Assembly (NCBI GenBank): GCA_034687125.1
Contig: JAQGBZ010000019.1
Coordinates: 372,001-436,000, forward strand
Direction of reading: 5' to 3'
DNA length: 64,000 nt
From: Neelides folsomi
Taxonomy: Eukaryota; Arthropoda; Collembola; Neelipleona; Neelidae
A model generated the notes under the pieces. The model did not search any database. It was not told the DNA's origin and was given only the letters and a program-made list of their open reading frames with translations. Positions 48,790-62,543 of the stretch are shown here, piece by piece. Positions within the stretch are counted from its first letter, which is position 1, and every line of letters begins with the position of its first letter. The position numbers were made by a program, and so were the translations under genes.

Positions 48790-49023
48790 TTATCTTGAAG
48801 ATCTTTTGGATCTCTTTGAGTCGAATATCTTCCCCGGTATCACAAATCTCATGGTGTTCCTTCCGCAGAGCTCCGATGAGCTCCCCGCATAATTCACATC
48901 GAGTAACTCAAATTTTCCCGGTCTTTCAACCTCCTTCAACTCTCCCATGTCGCCGTAAATCGAGCTGAAGCCAATCAGATATACCTTTTCATTCAACAAT
49001 AATTCATCTCCCGATATTATTAC
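48790..49023 (-). CDS. Candidate terminal exon of an unidentified gene
   Basis: A minus-strand frame opened by an AG acceptor (GATATAG|GTAATA) and closed by TAA at 48790. It reads LNEKVYLIGFSSIYGDMGE, then a charged stretch, AGSSSELCGRNTMRFVIPGK and a basic tail (SKRSKRSS). Composition and codon use look more coding than the neighbouring frames, but I recognise no family and cannot find a preceding exon. It could be a chance frame. Confidence 0.3.
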   Translation of the reverse strand, partial: VIISGDELLLNEKVYLIGFSSIYGDMGELKEVERPGKFELLDVNYAGSSSELCGRNTMRFVIPGKIFDSKRSKRSSR

Positions 49024-52000
49024 CTATATCCGCCCATCCTTCCCTTACACTTCCCGCATTCGCGGAATTCAACGCTATCGGAATGTGAAAAACAAGTAGA
49101 GTTTTATTTCTTATATTGAAATCATATTTCAAATACAAAAATACAACATTTATTATTTATTTTATCTTTAAATATAAAATTCTTCAAAGAACGAAAATCC
49201 TAGGAATTTCCAAAGAACTAAAAGGTGGTAACTATAGAAACGCTACTAATATTAAGTTTCCATGGTTTTCATTGTCATGACATTTTTAGTAAATTAATTT
49301 CGTGTGTTTTATCAACATTGACAATTTGACAAGTTAAATAACAACCAGAATTCCTAATTTACTCCCGGCCTTGTGGATAAAGTTTTGAAAGTTGTGTGGG
49401 GGAAATTGGAATGATGTAAAGAACGGCGTAATGAATTATAAGTAAAGTTGAGTGCATGAAGGGGAGCGATTGAGAAGGAATAAATTGCGGATATTATGAA
49501 CGTATGGGGCGTCTAATAAATAAGCTCCAAATTTCTCTCTGCGACTCAAAATAGGGAAAGTAAAATAATGAAGGCAAACTCGCGTAATTATTCATAGGGC
49601 CGGAGTTTCCAGGGGCCCAATTAATCGAGAGAAAGTAATGAGCCCTTAAGAGTCATAAAGCTAAAGAGGAAGAGAAATTATTCACTTTCTCATCCCCTCC
49701 GTTGGAGTTGTGGAAGGGGTGGAGAAATGACTGCAACACCCGGCACTAATGGCAAACCACGTGAATGGATCCAATCCATCCACACCCTCATTCACACCGC
49801 CAGGAATTTCCAAGGAATTTTCAAAGAAATCAAATCAACAACCTTGCCCATTTACCCGCGTCTTCCTAACACACATTTCGGCCCAATATGGTTCAAACTT
49901 GTGAAAAACTTTCCAGTTTGACAATAAATTTCAAAAACCTTTCTCGCCTTTTTAACCCTAGCTTACTCTGTGTAAATTGAGTCGAAAATTCTAATACATA
50001 TTTGGGAAAGAAATAAACTTGTTTAAAATATGCGAATAAATCAAATCTTCAGAATCAATAATTTATTAATTTTAAAAATATGCAGAATATTAATAATATG
50101 TTTGTTATTTATGTAGGATATATTTAATTTCGTATAATTATATTAAATTATTGATAAAAATTTGTACTATCAAAATTAAAATTTGTGTTAAATTATAATA
50201 GCGCAAATATTCAAAAAATCCTAAATAGTTGGTTTTTAAAATGATTCGAGGTTTTTAGATGGATGGGATGAATTAGAAAATAGCTTTTTCTTTTAGTGAG
50301 TGCGAAAAGTGTGTATGTCCGTGAGCTAGAGGAATCTCCCCCTCAATTCCCTCAGAGTTTTGCTAAGGGACCGGAGGAATAATTCCATAATTTGAATGGG
50401 GGCGGGGGTCTTGCGAGACTCTGGGTCTAACTGCGATGGCGGGTGTGTCGGGACGGGGGGGGGACGTTCCCTCGTGGGTCCTTCTGCCTCTTTGCGGTTC
50501 TTCCGGAGGCTTCAGCCCCTCCGCCGGCCCTCGGTGAGAATTTCCAATTGAGTTGAGTCGATGAATTATTCATGGGCCATCCATACCCAGTTGAGACTTC
50601 CCAAGAGCTCCACCACCCAAAAAGAGATGACGTCTATATGCCGCCTAACTACAACCTGATAAACCCGCTTTACCCGTATTACCCACACCGAACATACTTC
50701 ATATAACTAACTTACGTAGTTGGGCCATTTCATATGCAAGTATTATACAATCTAACCTGTACCTTACCTACATATAAAGTTGTGCCTAGATATTAAGGTT
50801 CAGACGTGTATTAAATGCAGTATGTATGTAGACAAAGAAAGTGTTCTATCTTAAAGGTAATACTTTGTATGTTAAGGTTCGATTATAGAAGTAAAGGGCT
50901 ATGGAGTTTGTATACGAGGAATTCAAGGAAATGAGTAAGTGAATTGCCCGAATGCGGGGGTCGAAAACTCCAATGACCCTTTACGATTACGACCGTCATT
51001 ATGTTTGTAAGAGCGCGAAAAGGGTACGAGAGAGAGTTGAAATTCCCGAGCCTCTCACCTACACCCGATGAGCGTCGTAATTGGTCCCTTCATCCCGATT
51101 ATTTCTCAATCCCCTCTCCAAAACGATCTCGGTGAAATTTCTCAAGAGGATTTAACCCAACGACTTCCTATAGAAAATGCTCACGATTATTTCACCCCCG
51201 TTTCCTCCACGACCCCATCTAATTATGAGACTCGAAATTACAATCGTTCAAGAATTCGTCAGCGTCAACTAACCAGCTATGTTAGTAGCAGGTTTTAGTC
51301 TACTATGTCTATGATCAAGATTAACAGTTTCTTTTGAGGCAGTTTTTTGTGAACAAGCTTTAGACAAAAGGGAGTTTTCAGACATTCGAAATTTTAAGAC
51401 AATTTGTAGGTTTGGACAATTTTAAAATAGGGGAGCAGTATTTAGAGTATTATTAAAATTTATACATTATTCAATAACTTGATCCATTATTACACTATCA
51501 ATTTCTCCTTAAGGGACAGAGGGGGCTTTGAGGGAAAAAATTAGAGATAAAATAGAGAAGCAATAATTTGAAATTTATTAAGCGTAATAAACTCTCGGGG
51601 TCAGGATGTCACGGAATTTTGTTGAGAATCCTCAATAGATCCATAAGACGGCTATGTGCATTCTTATTATAATAAAGTGGGAGTTATAGGTACCCTTATG
51701 GGTATAATGGACCAAGATCGGGAATGGGTTTTGTGTTTCTTATGGGAGGATGTGAAATGTAATGCGGGAGGACGGCGGAAGAGAAGAGGAGTTCAAGGGA
51801 GAGATTTACAGCTCTCTCGAGTCCCAACACCAAACACGCCATCCGCCTCCTTAAAAACACTCAACATACTTCGAAATGATCACTACCAAAGCCATACGAC
51901 CCTTTATTACTTTATCCACTCTCACAAAGTTCATTTAATTTAATTGCAATAATACTTAATTTAATAACAAATTGAAATACATTTTGGAACTATTTGGGCC

Positions 52001-54839
52001 AAATCTTGAATTCAATTTTAAATGAATCTGCTCAAAAGGGAACAAGAACATGGTGCAGTATTTAGGTCACTGGTTGTTGGCTTACGATAAATTAGAAATA
52101 TTCAGTGATAGTTAAATAAAGATACAGTAAAGTGGAATTTAGTTAGTGACTGGAGTGAACTACCGGGGTAAGTTAAATAATCCGGGTAAATTCGGTTTTC
52201 AAGTAGTTTCCTAAATAAGTGAGGAGTTTGTGGGGAATAGATGAGGAGGTATGGGGAAATAAATCGTTGAGTTTAGTAAGAGAATAAATTAGATTGAGTC
52301 TGAATAACTCATGTTGGGGTTAATAAATTGATGGGGTTGGAAATTGTTCTCTTCCTTATTGATGGACTTTCAGTGCATTGTGGTGAAGACGCGGAGGAGA
52401 AAGGCACTAAATTCAAATGGAACTTCCTTCAATTACTAATGAACTAACAAACGTCAATGATTCTCTCAACAACAATCAACGTGAAATTCAATTGAGCATC
52501 TTCAATCCACTTCTAATCCTTTGATAAACATTAGCCACTCTTCTTCAACCTTTTACCTTCCAATTCGTCAATTGATTAATTCATTATTAGTCACAATATT
52601 TAGATCCAAATCATCTCTAGTGAATTCTTAAAATTTGAACCAATTATTTAACTAAATATTTTAAACATTTATTCGTACAACACAATTAAATACAGATAAC
52701 TTAAAGTATGTAATAATCAAAAATTCTGGAATATATAAAAATGACAAATTTTTAATATGAGAGTAAAATTTAAAATAATAAAAAGAAATCTTTTAATCTT
52801 TTGATCAAAATCTTCTTGTCAAATATTTCCTCAAAACGTCATTTTGTGTAAAAGATTAAACGCAAGTTTGCAGTAGAAGTTTATTGAATTGGGCTTGAGG
52901 CTCTCAAATTTAATTTCCATGTTTTTCCAACTTTTTTAGGAAAAAAACTTTTAAAAAACCTTTATTTTTTTCTCCTCGTTTACAGATTGTGCAAGTTAAA
53001 AAATTTCCCAACCTTAAATATTCTAAATAATGCCATAAATTGTTCAAATGTTACCGAGAAACATTAAGGATCTTATTGTCTATTATAATAAAACCCTGGA
53101 ATTTTATTTACACTTTGTATATTAATGTTCTTGTAAATTGCACTTCCTTCTAAATTATAAATAAGAAGTTGTAAGTATCCCAAAGGTGACAGTTTGTGAC
53201 AAAAGAAAGTAAATGTTGTAAAGTTGGACTGATTCCACGGGTGGTTTATGATCTTCGGTGGCAAAGAAAGGAAGAAACCCGGGCTGTGTGTTTTTTGAGA
53301 TTGTTGAGGAGACTTGGTTCTTCCGGTCCTAATAAATATAGAAGGAGGAGATTAGGACTCGCCCGCCCGCCAACTCACCCTTTTTTCTCCCTACTTGCAA
53401 ATTTAATGCGGGAAGAATCCCATTTTCTCCAGATGGTTTCACACCACCCAAAAACTCAACCCTGAGGAAAAACCTCTCGGAACGTATTTGTAACTGAATA
53501 CACATCCGAAGAGTCAAAGATCCCTTCCCCATTCCCTTTATAGTTAGTAGCGTAATTAAAAGGTATTTAGCTAATTGAATCCTCGTTTTCATCACGAATT
53601 CAAAAATGAGCAATTTATTTCTCCTTGAGAAAAGAGGGGAAAAGGTAATTTTCCGCTCCCCTGAAGGGAAATGAACATTCACATCATTCCAACGTCGTCA
53701 TCCAAACACCTTAAAAGGAAATTCTGGGAAAGGCAAAGCCATTCAATGAATGAAATTCACTCCTAGAAATTCGGAATAGAAAAACAGAGATTCCGACAAT
53801 TCCAAAGAGTCGTGAAAAGAAAGTCAAACGGATTTTGTCCATTCATTCCCCCATGAAATTTCATGTTTTGATAATGTCTTGTTTATAACACTATTTTTCA
53901 CTTCTCCTCCCACACTCACCAAATATACTTTTAGCACTTTGGATGTAAAAAGTAATTTCGGTATCATTTTGGTGATTTATTGCATTATTAAAATTTATGA
54001 CAATATTTATTACATTTATCATTTATGATATGTTCATCTATTATCTTCCTGAAAAATTATTTTGCCAATATTTTATTAGCACCAGTATATTATATAAATT
54101 ATTTATTATTATACATAATTTAAAAAGTTAAACGTTATATTTAAGATATAAAAATATTTATACTGCAATTCAATATTTTTTATTTATATTATTAGGTCCT
54201 TCCGTGACGAATAAGCACTTTCTTTATATTTTCATTTTTTTCATTGTTACTATTATTGGCCTATACCATACATCCAGTGGCACAATGGAGTTATCATTGA
54301 TACAACCAATAAAACCATTAGCGTCAGTTTAAATTGTATCGTAAAAGGCTTTGAAGAATTATTCAGAAGAAAATGTTAAGATTTATTCAAAATTTCCAAC
54401 TCGGAGGAATTCGGAAACTTTGGGTAAAATTTAATTGACACCCATAAACTTTTCGGCGTATTAATATTTGTAAGTAAAAGAAATTTAACTTGTTCATCGT
54501 CCCAAACTCTCCGGGTGTCATTAATCTTAATAACGATGAAAGATTTTTTAATAATATAGGGGGAATCACAAGACTAATTAAATATTGCTCGTAAAGAATC
54601 TTAAGCCTATCAAACATTTATAACTCGTTTCTCTCTATCTCTGTCACTCAGTTAAAGCAAAACTTTGAAAAGTTTTCAATCAAAACTTTTTACAAAATAT
54701 CTTGTAAAGATTACATTGTAGTATAATACTTATGCTAAAATTCTTAATACAATATTCATACCTATACAATATTTTACATATAAAAACTGCATACTCACTT
54801 TAGGTATAAAAATGAACTATTATTCTGTATTCACATTAC
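49024..54839. other. Gene-poor stretch
   Basis: No exon that I can support. Notable only for a G-rich patch (50395-50465) containing several G runs. The open frames at 49727-49921, 51068-51298 and 53196-53682 lack family signatures and overlap antisense frames. Confidence 0.5.
50395..50465 (+). other. G-run cluster with quadruplex potential
   Basis: Runs of five, five, three, three, three and nine G occur within about 70 bases on the plus strand, which is unusual in this AT-rich window. No gene start is identifiable beside it. Confidence 0.55.
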
Positions 54840-54841
54840 TA

Positions 54842-54957
54842 TCTGGAAAACAAAAATCAAGTGAGACAAAGAATCCATGGCACTGCACAAAAAACAAACT
54901 ATATGTTTTTGTGCAGTGCCATGGATCCTTTGTCTCACTTGATTTGTGTTTCCCAGA
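54842..54957. mobile_element. Near-perfect 116-bp hairpin, probable TA-flanked MITE
   Basis: Two arms of about 50 bp pair with only three or four mismatches. The left arm starts TCTGGAAAACA and holds AAATCAAGTGAGACAAAG and ATCCATGGCACTGCAC; the right arm is its complement. The loop is about 10-15 bases of A/T-rich sequence. TA flanks both ends (54840-54841 and 54958-54959). A small Tc1/mariner-type MITE is the simplest explanation; a hairpin small-RNA precursor is the alternative. Confidence 0.75.
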
Positions 54958-54959
54958 TA

Positions 54960-57900
54960 CATATTAGATATTTGGCGAATACGCATTTCATAAATATAAA
55001 ATAATTTTAAAATCGGTACTTATAAGGTATGTATTGTTATGACATTGCATGCGTTTTTATGTTAAATTGTATTCCCGTTTTACAGTATTTTAAGCCCTGT
55101 GTCAATGGAAAAGATGTCTTTTATACTTATACCATATATCGAAATAACATTTTGGAATCCAGATTCATTTCATATACGAAGTGTTACAAGGGAGTTTGGA
55201 TATAGTTTTGTAATCTCTTTTGGTCGAGATTGGAAAGTTGGGCTTAGTCGGCGCGGCGAAGGGCAACAAAGAAATCCTCATCTCTCAGTGTGATGAAGTG
55301 TGAGGAATTTGGAAGAAAAACCCGCCCTTTTTCATCCGCTTCTTTCCGATTACCTAACTCTACCACCTAACCTTACATAAACTCTATAACACTAATATAC
55401 TTTAAATATCTTACATACTTGTATTCTACTTTCTACAAACTAATAGTTATCAGTATGTCTGCACATGCACTGTAAAATAAAATTATAACCCTTATTTATA
55501 CTGCATGTGCACTTTGGAACTAATAAATATTGTGTGTATACATATAGCCATGCGGTGTATTAAGATTATGGTAAAAGCTATAGTGAAAGTATGTATTTTA
55601 AAACCAAGTATGATAAATATTGATTAAGAAATCATAGATGTAATTTTTAAGATGAGGTCGTCCCCAGGCGTCCGCCCTTATAAACAATGGACTAAAAATT
55701 AATAGCTGCGTTTATGATCTGGCGAATATAGCGGATGGAGTTTGGATGTTCCAGAGGCGGATGATGATGAAAAATGGGGATAACGGCGGGGTGCGGCGGG
55801 GGAGAAGAAACTTTCTAATCACTTTCTGACGGCTCCCCTCACTCTGTGATTAATTATTCCAACACTTCCTCCTAAACGAATTTCCTTTATGCTTCCCCTT
55901 TCTTTCAGGTGCGACACGACACGGATAGCAACACGGATTCTTTCCTTACAAATTATCATCTCTTTATTTCAAACTCTCCCTTGTTTTATAAATTCTAATT
56001 TATATCTTACATGATTTTGTGCTATTATGTAATATATTAATAAGATTTCAATGTTTTATACGTTGCATTTAGGTATTAGACAGTTTTCACTGGTATATGA
56101 TCTGTTGAAATAAAAGCATGTTCAAAGACAAAGAACTAAATAGTGCGATACCAATATTTCTTCCAATTTCAATTTCCTTAATTGGAAGAAAATGAGACTA
56201 ATAAGAAAGGACGCATAGAAGAAAATAAGGGGGTTTAGTAATGAGTTGAAAATTGGGAAGTGGAGCCAGTGGAGGAGTATAATATTGCAATGTAGTCGTA
56301 ATAGTATTTGGTCGTTTAAATAGAGCGCTGTAGTCTGTTTAAATAGCAGGATATAGCTTGGCAAAGAACTTTCATTAAAAGCATGAGGTGAGGGAGTTTG
56401 TTTCATCTCATAGATGGATATTGCTCATTATGAAATTAATCCACTTCCCTTTCCTTACTTATTCAAAGGTTGAACAATTCAAATTGTTTTCTTCTTCCTA
56501 TAGAATTATTTACGAGCCTTCACCCTTTCTTCTTAATTATTTCTCCAGAGTTTGAAAGCATCGGGAGAGTTTGGTCTTATGAGTTGGACAACATGAAGAC
56601 ATTTACGAGTGCGGTTATTTCTTTCTCTCCCTCAAATGCTTATTTACTTATGGATGATACATGTGATTGTTGTTGTAAATGTTAAGTAGGTCGTTCTTCC
56701 CAAACTCCATTTCTTAAGAATTGACAAGACGAGGGGAATTTATTATTCATTCAATCAAGAACTTTTTCATTTCTCTCTTCACTTCCAAGGGCTTGAAATA
56801 TTCATCAACTTATTCCTTTTTATTTTTGATTAAGTTTATTAACCAACTCTTCAAATCAATTATGTAATTGATTTGCACATATTATTTACGTTGAACTTTA
56901 ACGTCAGATTATATATAAAAAATGGCAAATTACATAAATGTAAATGTAAGCGGCGCAGTATTTGATTCAATAGTTTTATATAAGAAAAACTTACATATGC
57001 TCAAGTTTGATAAAATAAATAAATCATAATATATAAATATTAAGTTTTATTGACTTTTCAAATGTGATTGAGATTTGGAATTAATTCTTTATTGATTTTT
57101 CCAATTGAAAAAGAAATTGATTAAAAGTCGGCAAATCTTTCTTGACATCAATTGACCTCTTGAGTCTTGATTAGATTGGACTATCGATTTTTAATCAATT
57201 ATTTAATTAATTGAATTTTAAATTTTCAAATGAAATCAATAAAAATCAAGATTTTATAATAGAAAATGTAATGAAGTAATAAAAGAAATGGGTTGAATAA
57301 AATGGTTAAAAAAATAATTCCTTTCTCTTTCAATGTTGGTTGGAGGGTCGAAAGAAATCCAATTGAATTTTATAGGGAAATAAGGCATGATTTCAATTTA
57401 AATCTTTCCACGATCCTCCTTGAATTCATCTTTAGGAATTTAAAACTAAAAATAATCAAATGATCGGAAATTAATAAATAAGTTTAAGCTGACATTCAAA
57501 TTGATAATGAAAGAGAAAAATTGAATTCTACAAACATAGATTCATTTTTTTTTATTAAAGATTAAACAATAGGAAATATAAATTATCAGGATCAAAGCGC
57601 TTTAATCTCGAAGCGTTATTGAAATTCAATCCATCACATTCAGATCATATTCCTTCAAAATTTTCTAAATACAATAGACTGGAGCAGAAGTCGTTGACAG
57701 AATAATATTTCAAAAAACAAAAAATCCTATCAAAAATTTAAATCATTATTAAATTAATAAAAAATCAATAAGTAACTTGTACCAGTTCATCCGAATTTCA
57801 GGTTCATATCTTAAAATTGAACAGGACCGAAATTGACAAGTGACATGGAAAATGAAATATATTTGTAACTATCCGGAAAGTGGAATCAAGTAAGGAGAGT

Positions 57901-60900
57901 AAATGTATAGATGGATTGAAATGTTTTGGTGTTCTTGTCCATTGGGCTTTTATTGTCCACTCTGAAGAGAAGGGGAAATGAACGGAGGGACCTTTAACTT
58001 TTTTCTACCTCTCTTTCCTGGAGGATCTCGAAGATCATAAGAGAGCTGGAGATAAAGAAGAGAAAGAGGCGGAAGACATCGCTCCTCTTCGCTCCCTCCA
58101 TCTCCCCTACAACGACTTTCCCCCATTCCCCCGCTTTGTGGATGTTGGCATAAATATTAGGATAAGAATCTCGCCCATTTCCTCCCCAAAATTCCTTCCT
58201 TTTCCCTCCCCCTTTTCTTCTTTCCCTTTCACCTCAATTCGTACATTCGCCTTTTGCTCGTGATGGAGAGGAATCCGCTAATTAACTTCTTTTATTTAAT
58301 ACCCAAAGGCTTTGGAGGAAAATTCAAACTTTTTCCAATAACAGTTTCCCTTTCCTTCCAATAAATAGATCATAAGATTGAATACTCAACTTTTTCCTAA
58401 TTTACCATTTTAATTAATATTCTTTATTCTTAACCTATGGTGTGACAATTTATGAATTTGAATTATTCAGTTAAAATTGTAGCAACTTTTAGTCGACCTC
58501 ACATTTGCAAATATTGAATTTCTTTAAGTCTTACATAAAGAAAAATGGAGTGAATGGTGAAAGTAAGCCAATTGGATTTGAACTCCTTTTGGCCGCCTTT
58601 CCAATATTTCACTTCTGTAATTGAGAGAATTGAGACACTCGCTTTGTAAGAAACGTAAAAAGTCGTTCCAATGCGTGTGTTTCTGCTCTTTTTATTCAAA
58701 CATCTCTTCCATCTCAATTCTCACTAATGTCCCATAAATTGTGGAAGTGGAGATATTCCCTTACAACTGATAAGCAAATTCCTCGCGTTAAACACATCCC
58801 CAAACACACTAAGATTTCCGCTCTTTTCGGATTTAAACTCACCCAATTTTCCAGCTTAAGATTCTCTGCTTAACATGCAGAATTGCTCATTTAAATTCTT
58901 AGAATTCTTTGGTAAAACATACTTAAATTCTTTACTGTTAAACCACGTGCTTTTGACAATGACTCATACTTTTGACATAAAGACTGCAAAATTCTTTATT
59001 TAAAACTCTTCCTGCTAAATAAACAAAATACCATTACAATAAACGTGTACATAGTTTAAGAGAGATTTTGTTTGGGATTTGAGTTGTGAAACGGAGGGAC
59101 CAGTTGAGCCTTCCAAACTTTTCATAACCATCGAGCTGGTTGGAGAGTTAAAGAAAAGTTGAGTTTTGGGTCGTCGGTGTCTCAAAGAAGTTTGTTGGTT
59201 CAAATTAGCACTTTAATTTGTTTTCCCTTGAGTGGAAGGAGGAGGAGCTCGAATTACACTTGTAATACTAATAATAATCTTACTAAAAGAAACTCTTATA
59301 GAAACTCTCTTAAAGATCAAAACCCCTTATAGTTCATCCTATGATAATGTATCCCAACTCCCAAACTATACAGTAATATACAGTTTTAGGATATCTTACC
59401 TAACCGGTGTATCCCAGCCAACTGCTTCCAAATCTTTAAGAAACTGAAAAGTGAAGATAAGAGAACTTGGATTCAAAAGTATTATGGAATTACTCTCACT
59501 ATCAACTCAACACTTCTTTTATGCCTATTACACTTATATAGTAATTTAGAAAATCTAATCTATCATATAAGTAATCTTATGTTTGTAGAATATGTAAGTA
59601 ATTCGTAGTTATACAATATAATTTACAACCTTAGTTATAACTCCTATGCCATTAACTCTCATGATATTAACGTAATTAAATAATTTCATATAAGATTTCT
59701 ATATGTATAAGAAAGCCATATAAATATTATCAAGATGAAAATTGTAGTTTTTTCCTCCTCCTTTATTTCATTTCTTCTTAATCCTGTGAGACAGAATGGA
59801 AAGAATTCTCTGTGGGCCAACCAACTTCCTTCACGACTCGCCCAACTTTCCTCCTCATGGAAACCCTAAAGGGGACCCGATGAAATACCCGAATGTAATG
59901 AAAGACCCCGACCTTGGAATACACTCGTGAGATAGGAATTGTGTGCCGCCCATTCCGCCAGAAGATAAACTTGACACGTTCTTTCGGCGACCAGCTCAAC
60001 AAAATGACTTAACCCTCGCAATCAATAGACCAACCACCAATCCTATCCAAACTTGGCCCGTACAAAACCCGCACTTTTACCTTAAAACTTCGGTTTCATT
60101 GTCAGTTTAAATTTTATTACCAAATAAATTCAATTCGCAATTTAAAATTACGCCCAAGTTTTATGTTCATTGTAGAATTTTTGACTCCAAATATAAATTT
60201 TATTAACACTTAAAATTTAAACTTTAAATAAAATGCCAGTTTCGTGATCATAAACATCATTTCTAAGAAATAATTTTCTAACATTTTGAATAGTTTTGTA
60301 AAAAAATGTAATTTCGTTTAAATTAAATTTTTACACTGGAAGTACATAAGGATCATTTAAGTATTTATAAGATTATTTTAAATTAAAGTTAAGAGATATT
60401 TAATTAATCCCGCGAGAACTTAAAATTTAATTATGTAATATGGGATTTAAAAATTAAGTTTGAAAAAACTGTGGGGAAATAAAGGTTAAAGAAAATGTTG
60501 AGTCTTATGTTTCTCATATTATTAAGGATCGAAAGGGGAAGCGGATTTGTGTAATAGCTCCGTTGCAACTCGACGGCTACTCCGCCATGCATTAGGTTGT
60601 AATGGCAAGGAGCTTAAAGTGAAGGTCCTATTAAGCAGATTAATTTCCTCAGCGGGTCTTTCAGCCCGAAACCTCTTCGAGTTCCATCATGCCCAAGAAG
60701 GGGAAATCAGCTCTGCATTACTTTAATTGCCCTCCTCCCTTCTCGGTGCATTCCAAAAGGATGCCACTTTGAGCTGTTGAGTGAAGACCGGAAGTTGAGG
60801 AAAGTCCTCAGAGTGGGCTGAGGGTGAAATGATGGTCATTTGGAATTCCCCTCGCTGGAATCAATAAGACCATAATATGTGAGATATAGGAACCAGATGA

Positions 60901-61682
60901 AAGTGAAAAGCGATTTTGAATTTTGACAGACAACATCCGAATTGATTTTTCATATGCTGGTGGCGAGGGCTTATCGCTCCCCACAAATTAAAATGGAGCT
61001 TCTTTTGAGGAGGAGACGTAAATGATGGGCAGGCACGAATTTTCATGTTTTTACAACATTACTCCTCAACCAACTTCCCCTCAAAACTCAGAAAAAACCA
61101 AAACAGCTCATCATTAGCTCAAGGAAAAAACTTGCCAATTTTTTTACAAACTCACGAAAGCTTTTCAAATGATTTCAAGAACCTTCAGAAAAATTTACAG
61201 GTAATTTTCTATCTAATAGTTAAACCTTAGACCTATGATATTATTTTTTCGCTATATCAAATAAAAATAAATTGTATATAAAAACACCCAGATCTAACAA
61301 ATCTATTTCATATCATTAATTAAAAATAGAATGTATGCAAAATATAATAATTACAATGGTACTGGCAAAAAAGCGATACTATAAAATAAGTATGGTATAA
61401 GTTGCCTACATGTGAAAATAAGTACTATAGACATAAAATACCTTATGCTCGTGTATAAATTTCTATCAAAATTTACTGAAAGGATATATATGTACTTACT
61501 TATGTGATGTGGAGCAGTTCAAATAACGCGCGTGCATTGATTAATTAATTTAAAGGGACTGGCTGTGAATTAGTGGCGGGCATATCTCCAATATGAGCAT
61601 AAATTAAGAATTTTCCTCTCTAGGTCTTTTGAGATAATGACGATAATGCGTTCTTTTGAATTATTTCACCGACCGAAATCAC
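54960..61682. other. Gene-poor stretch
   Basis: No recognisable exon. A pyrimidine-rich segment spans about 58080-58260. The minus-strand frame at 59778-60002 was considered and left uncalled. Short AT-rich runs fill most of the rest. Confidence 0.5.
55463..55512. repeat. Small inverted repeat around TGCACATGCA
   Basis: TGCACATGCA near 55463 and TGCATGTGCA near 55502 form a short stem, extended by TGTAAAATAA against TTATTTATAC. It is too short and imperfect to class. Confidence 0.45.
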
Positions 61683-61807
61683 CGTTTGCATTCAAATGGC
61701 TCCATTTGGCACGACACCAGCAAAAGGCAGTCTTTTTGTTCTTCGACGTTTCCGTCCCTTTCAATCACGTCGTTCTCAATGGACCAAAACCCGATATTTG
61801 AGATGCC
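61683..61807 (-). CDS. Candidate internal exon, family not recognised
   Basis: A minus-strand open block between an AG acceptor (TTTCCGAG|GGC) and a GT donor (AAACG|GTGATT), 41 codons plus two bases. It reads ISNIGFWSIENDVIERDG, then NVEEQKDCLLLVSCQMEPF ending ECK. The amino-acid mix, with three cysteines and a balanced charge pattern, looks coding. Its phase does not join the candidate exon at 62008-62136 or the beaten-path exon at 62544-62790, so any connecting exon is missing. Confidence 0.3.
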
Positions 61808-62007
61808 CTCGGAAATTCAAAATAAAAAGAGCCAATTTTTAACTAAACCTCGCGATAAAAATAATTGTTATTCTAACAATGCAAAAATGTTTGGTTGATA
61901 ACAGCGCGTGATGTTGGTTTTCCCCAGGAATTTTAAAAAGGTTCAATGGAGGGGAAAAATTGTAATGAAGCTGTGTGTTATTGGGCCAAAAATTTAAAAA
62001 GGGTCAC

Positions 62008-62136
62008 CAAGGGAATTTTCCGTCCTCATTGGCATGGTCGTTTAATAGATGCAATTTTGTGGAAAGGATATTACGAGCGATGACGTTGGACATTGGCGGC
62101 TTGGCGGCGGGGTTGAATTGGATTACTTTTGTGGAT
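62008..62136 (-). CDS. Candidate internal exon, family not recognised
   Basis: A minus-strand block between CCACACAG and CTTG|GTGACC, reading VIQFNPAAKPPMSNVIARNI and STKLHLLNDHANEDGKFP. The acceptor is preceded by a pyrimidine-rich run. One leading base and two trailing bases set the phase, which does not match the flanking candidate exons. Coding on appearance only. Confidence 0.3.
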
Positions 62137-62543
62137 CTGTGTGGAGTAATGGGGCTTAGTGCGGCGGGTTTTTGGTATGAGGTAAATCACTCCTTTTATC
62201 TTCCTGACTGACAGCGGGGGTAAACAAACGAGTTTTATTTTCTCCATGATTTATATACACATTTATATCCATTTCCGCCCGTCCGTGGAATGTGTGACGA
62301 TCTTCAGACCACGCCGCTCGCCCACAACATCCACAGGAACAAACTCACAAATGGCCGCGAACATCCTACAACAAATAAATATTCCCAATAAAAATCAAAC
62401 CCGTCATAAAAGAGGATTATCACCACTCGTTAATTAAATCAATGCCTTTCAAAGAAACTGTTTCTGAGAAACAACAAGTTGAACAATGTCGCAGCATTTA
62501 CAAAAAAAATAATAACGGGAAATTTAAAAACAGATTTATTTAC

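Noticed and set aside
59778-60002. 74-codon minus-strand frame rich in V, R and F
   Set aside because: It looks mildly protein-like but has no recognised motif and no convincing acceptor.
62290-62390. Minus-strand frame MFAAICEFVPVDVVGERR and onward, after a TAG acceptor
   Set aside because: Only 33 codons, no donor that continues the frame, no family.
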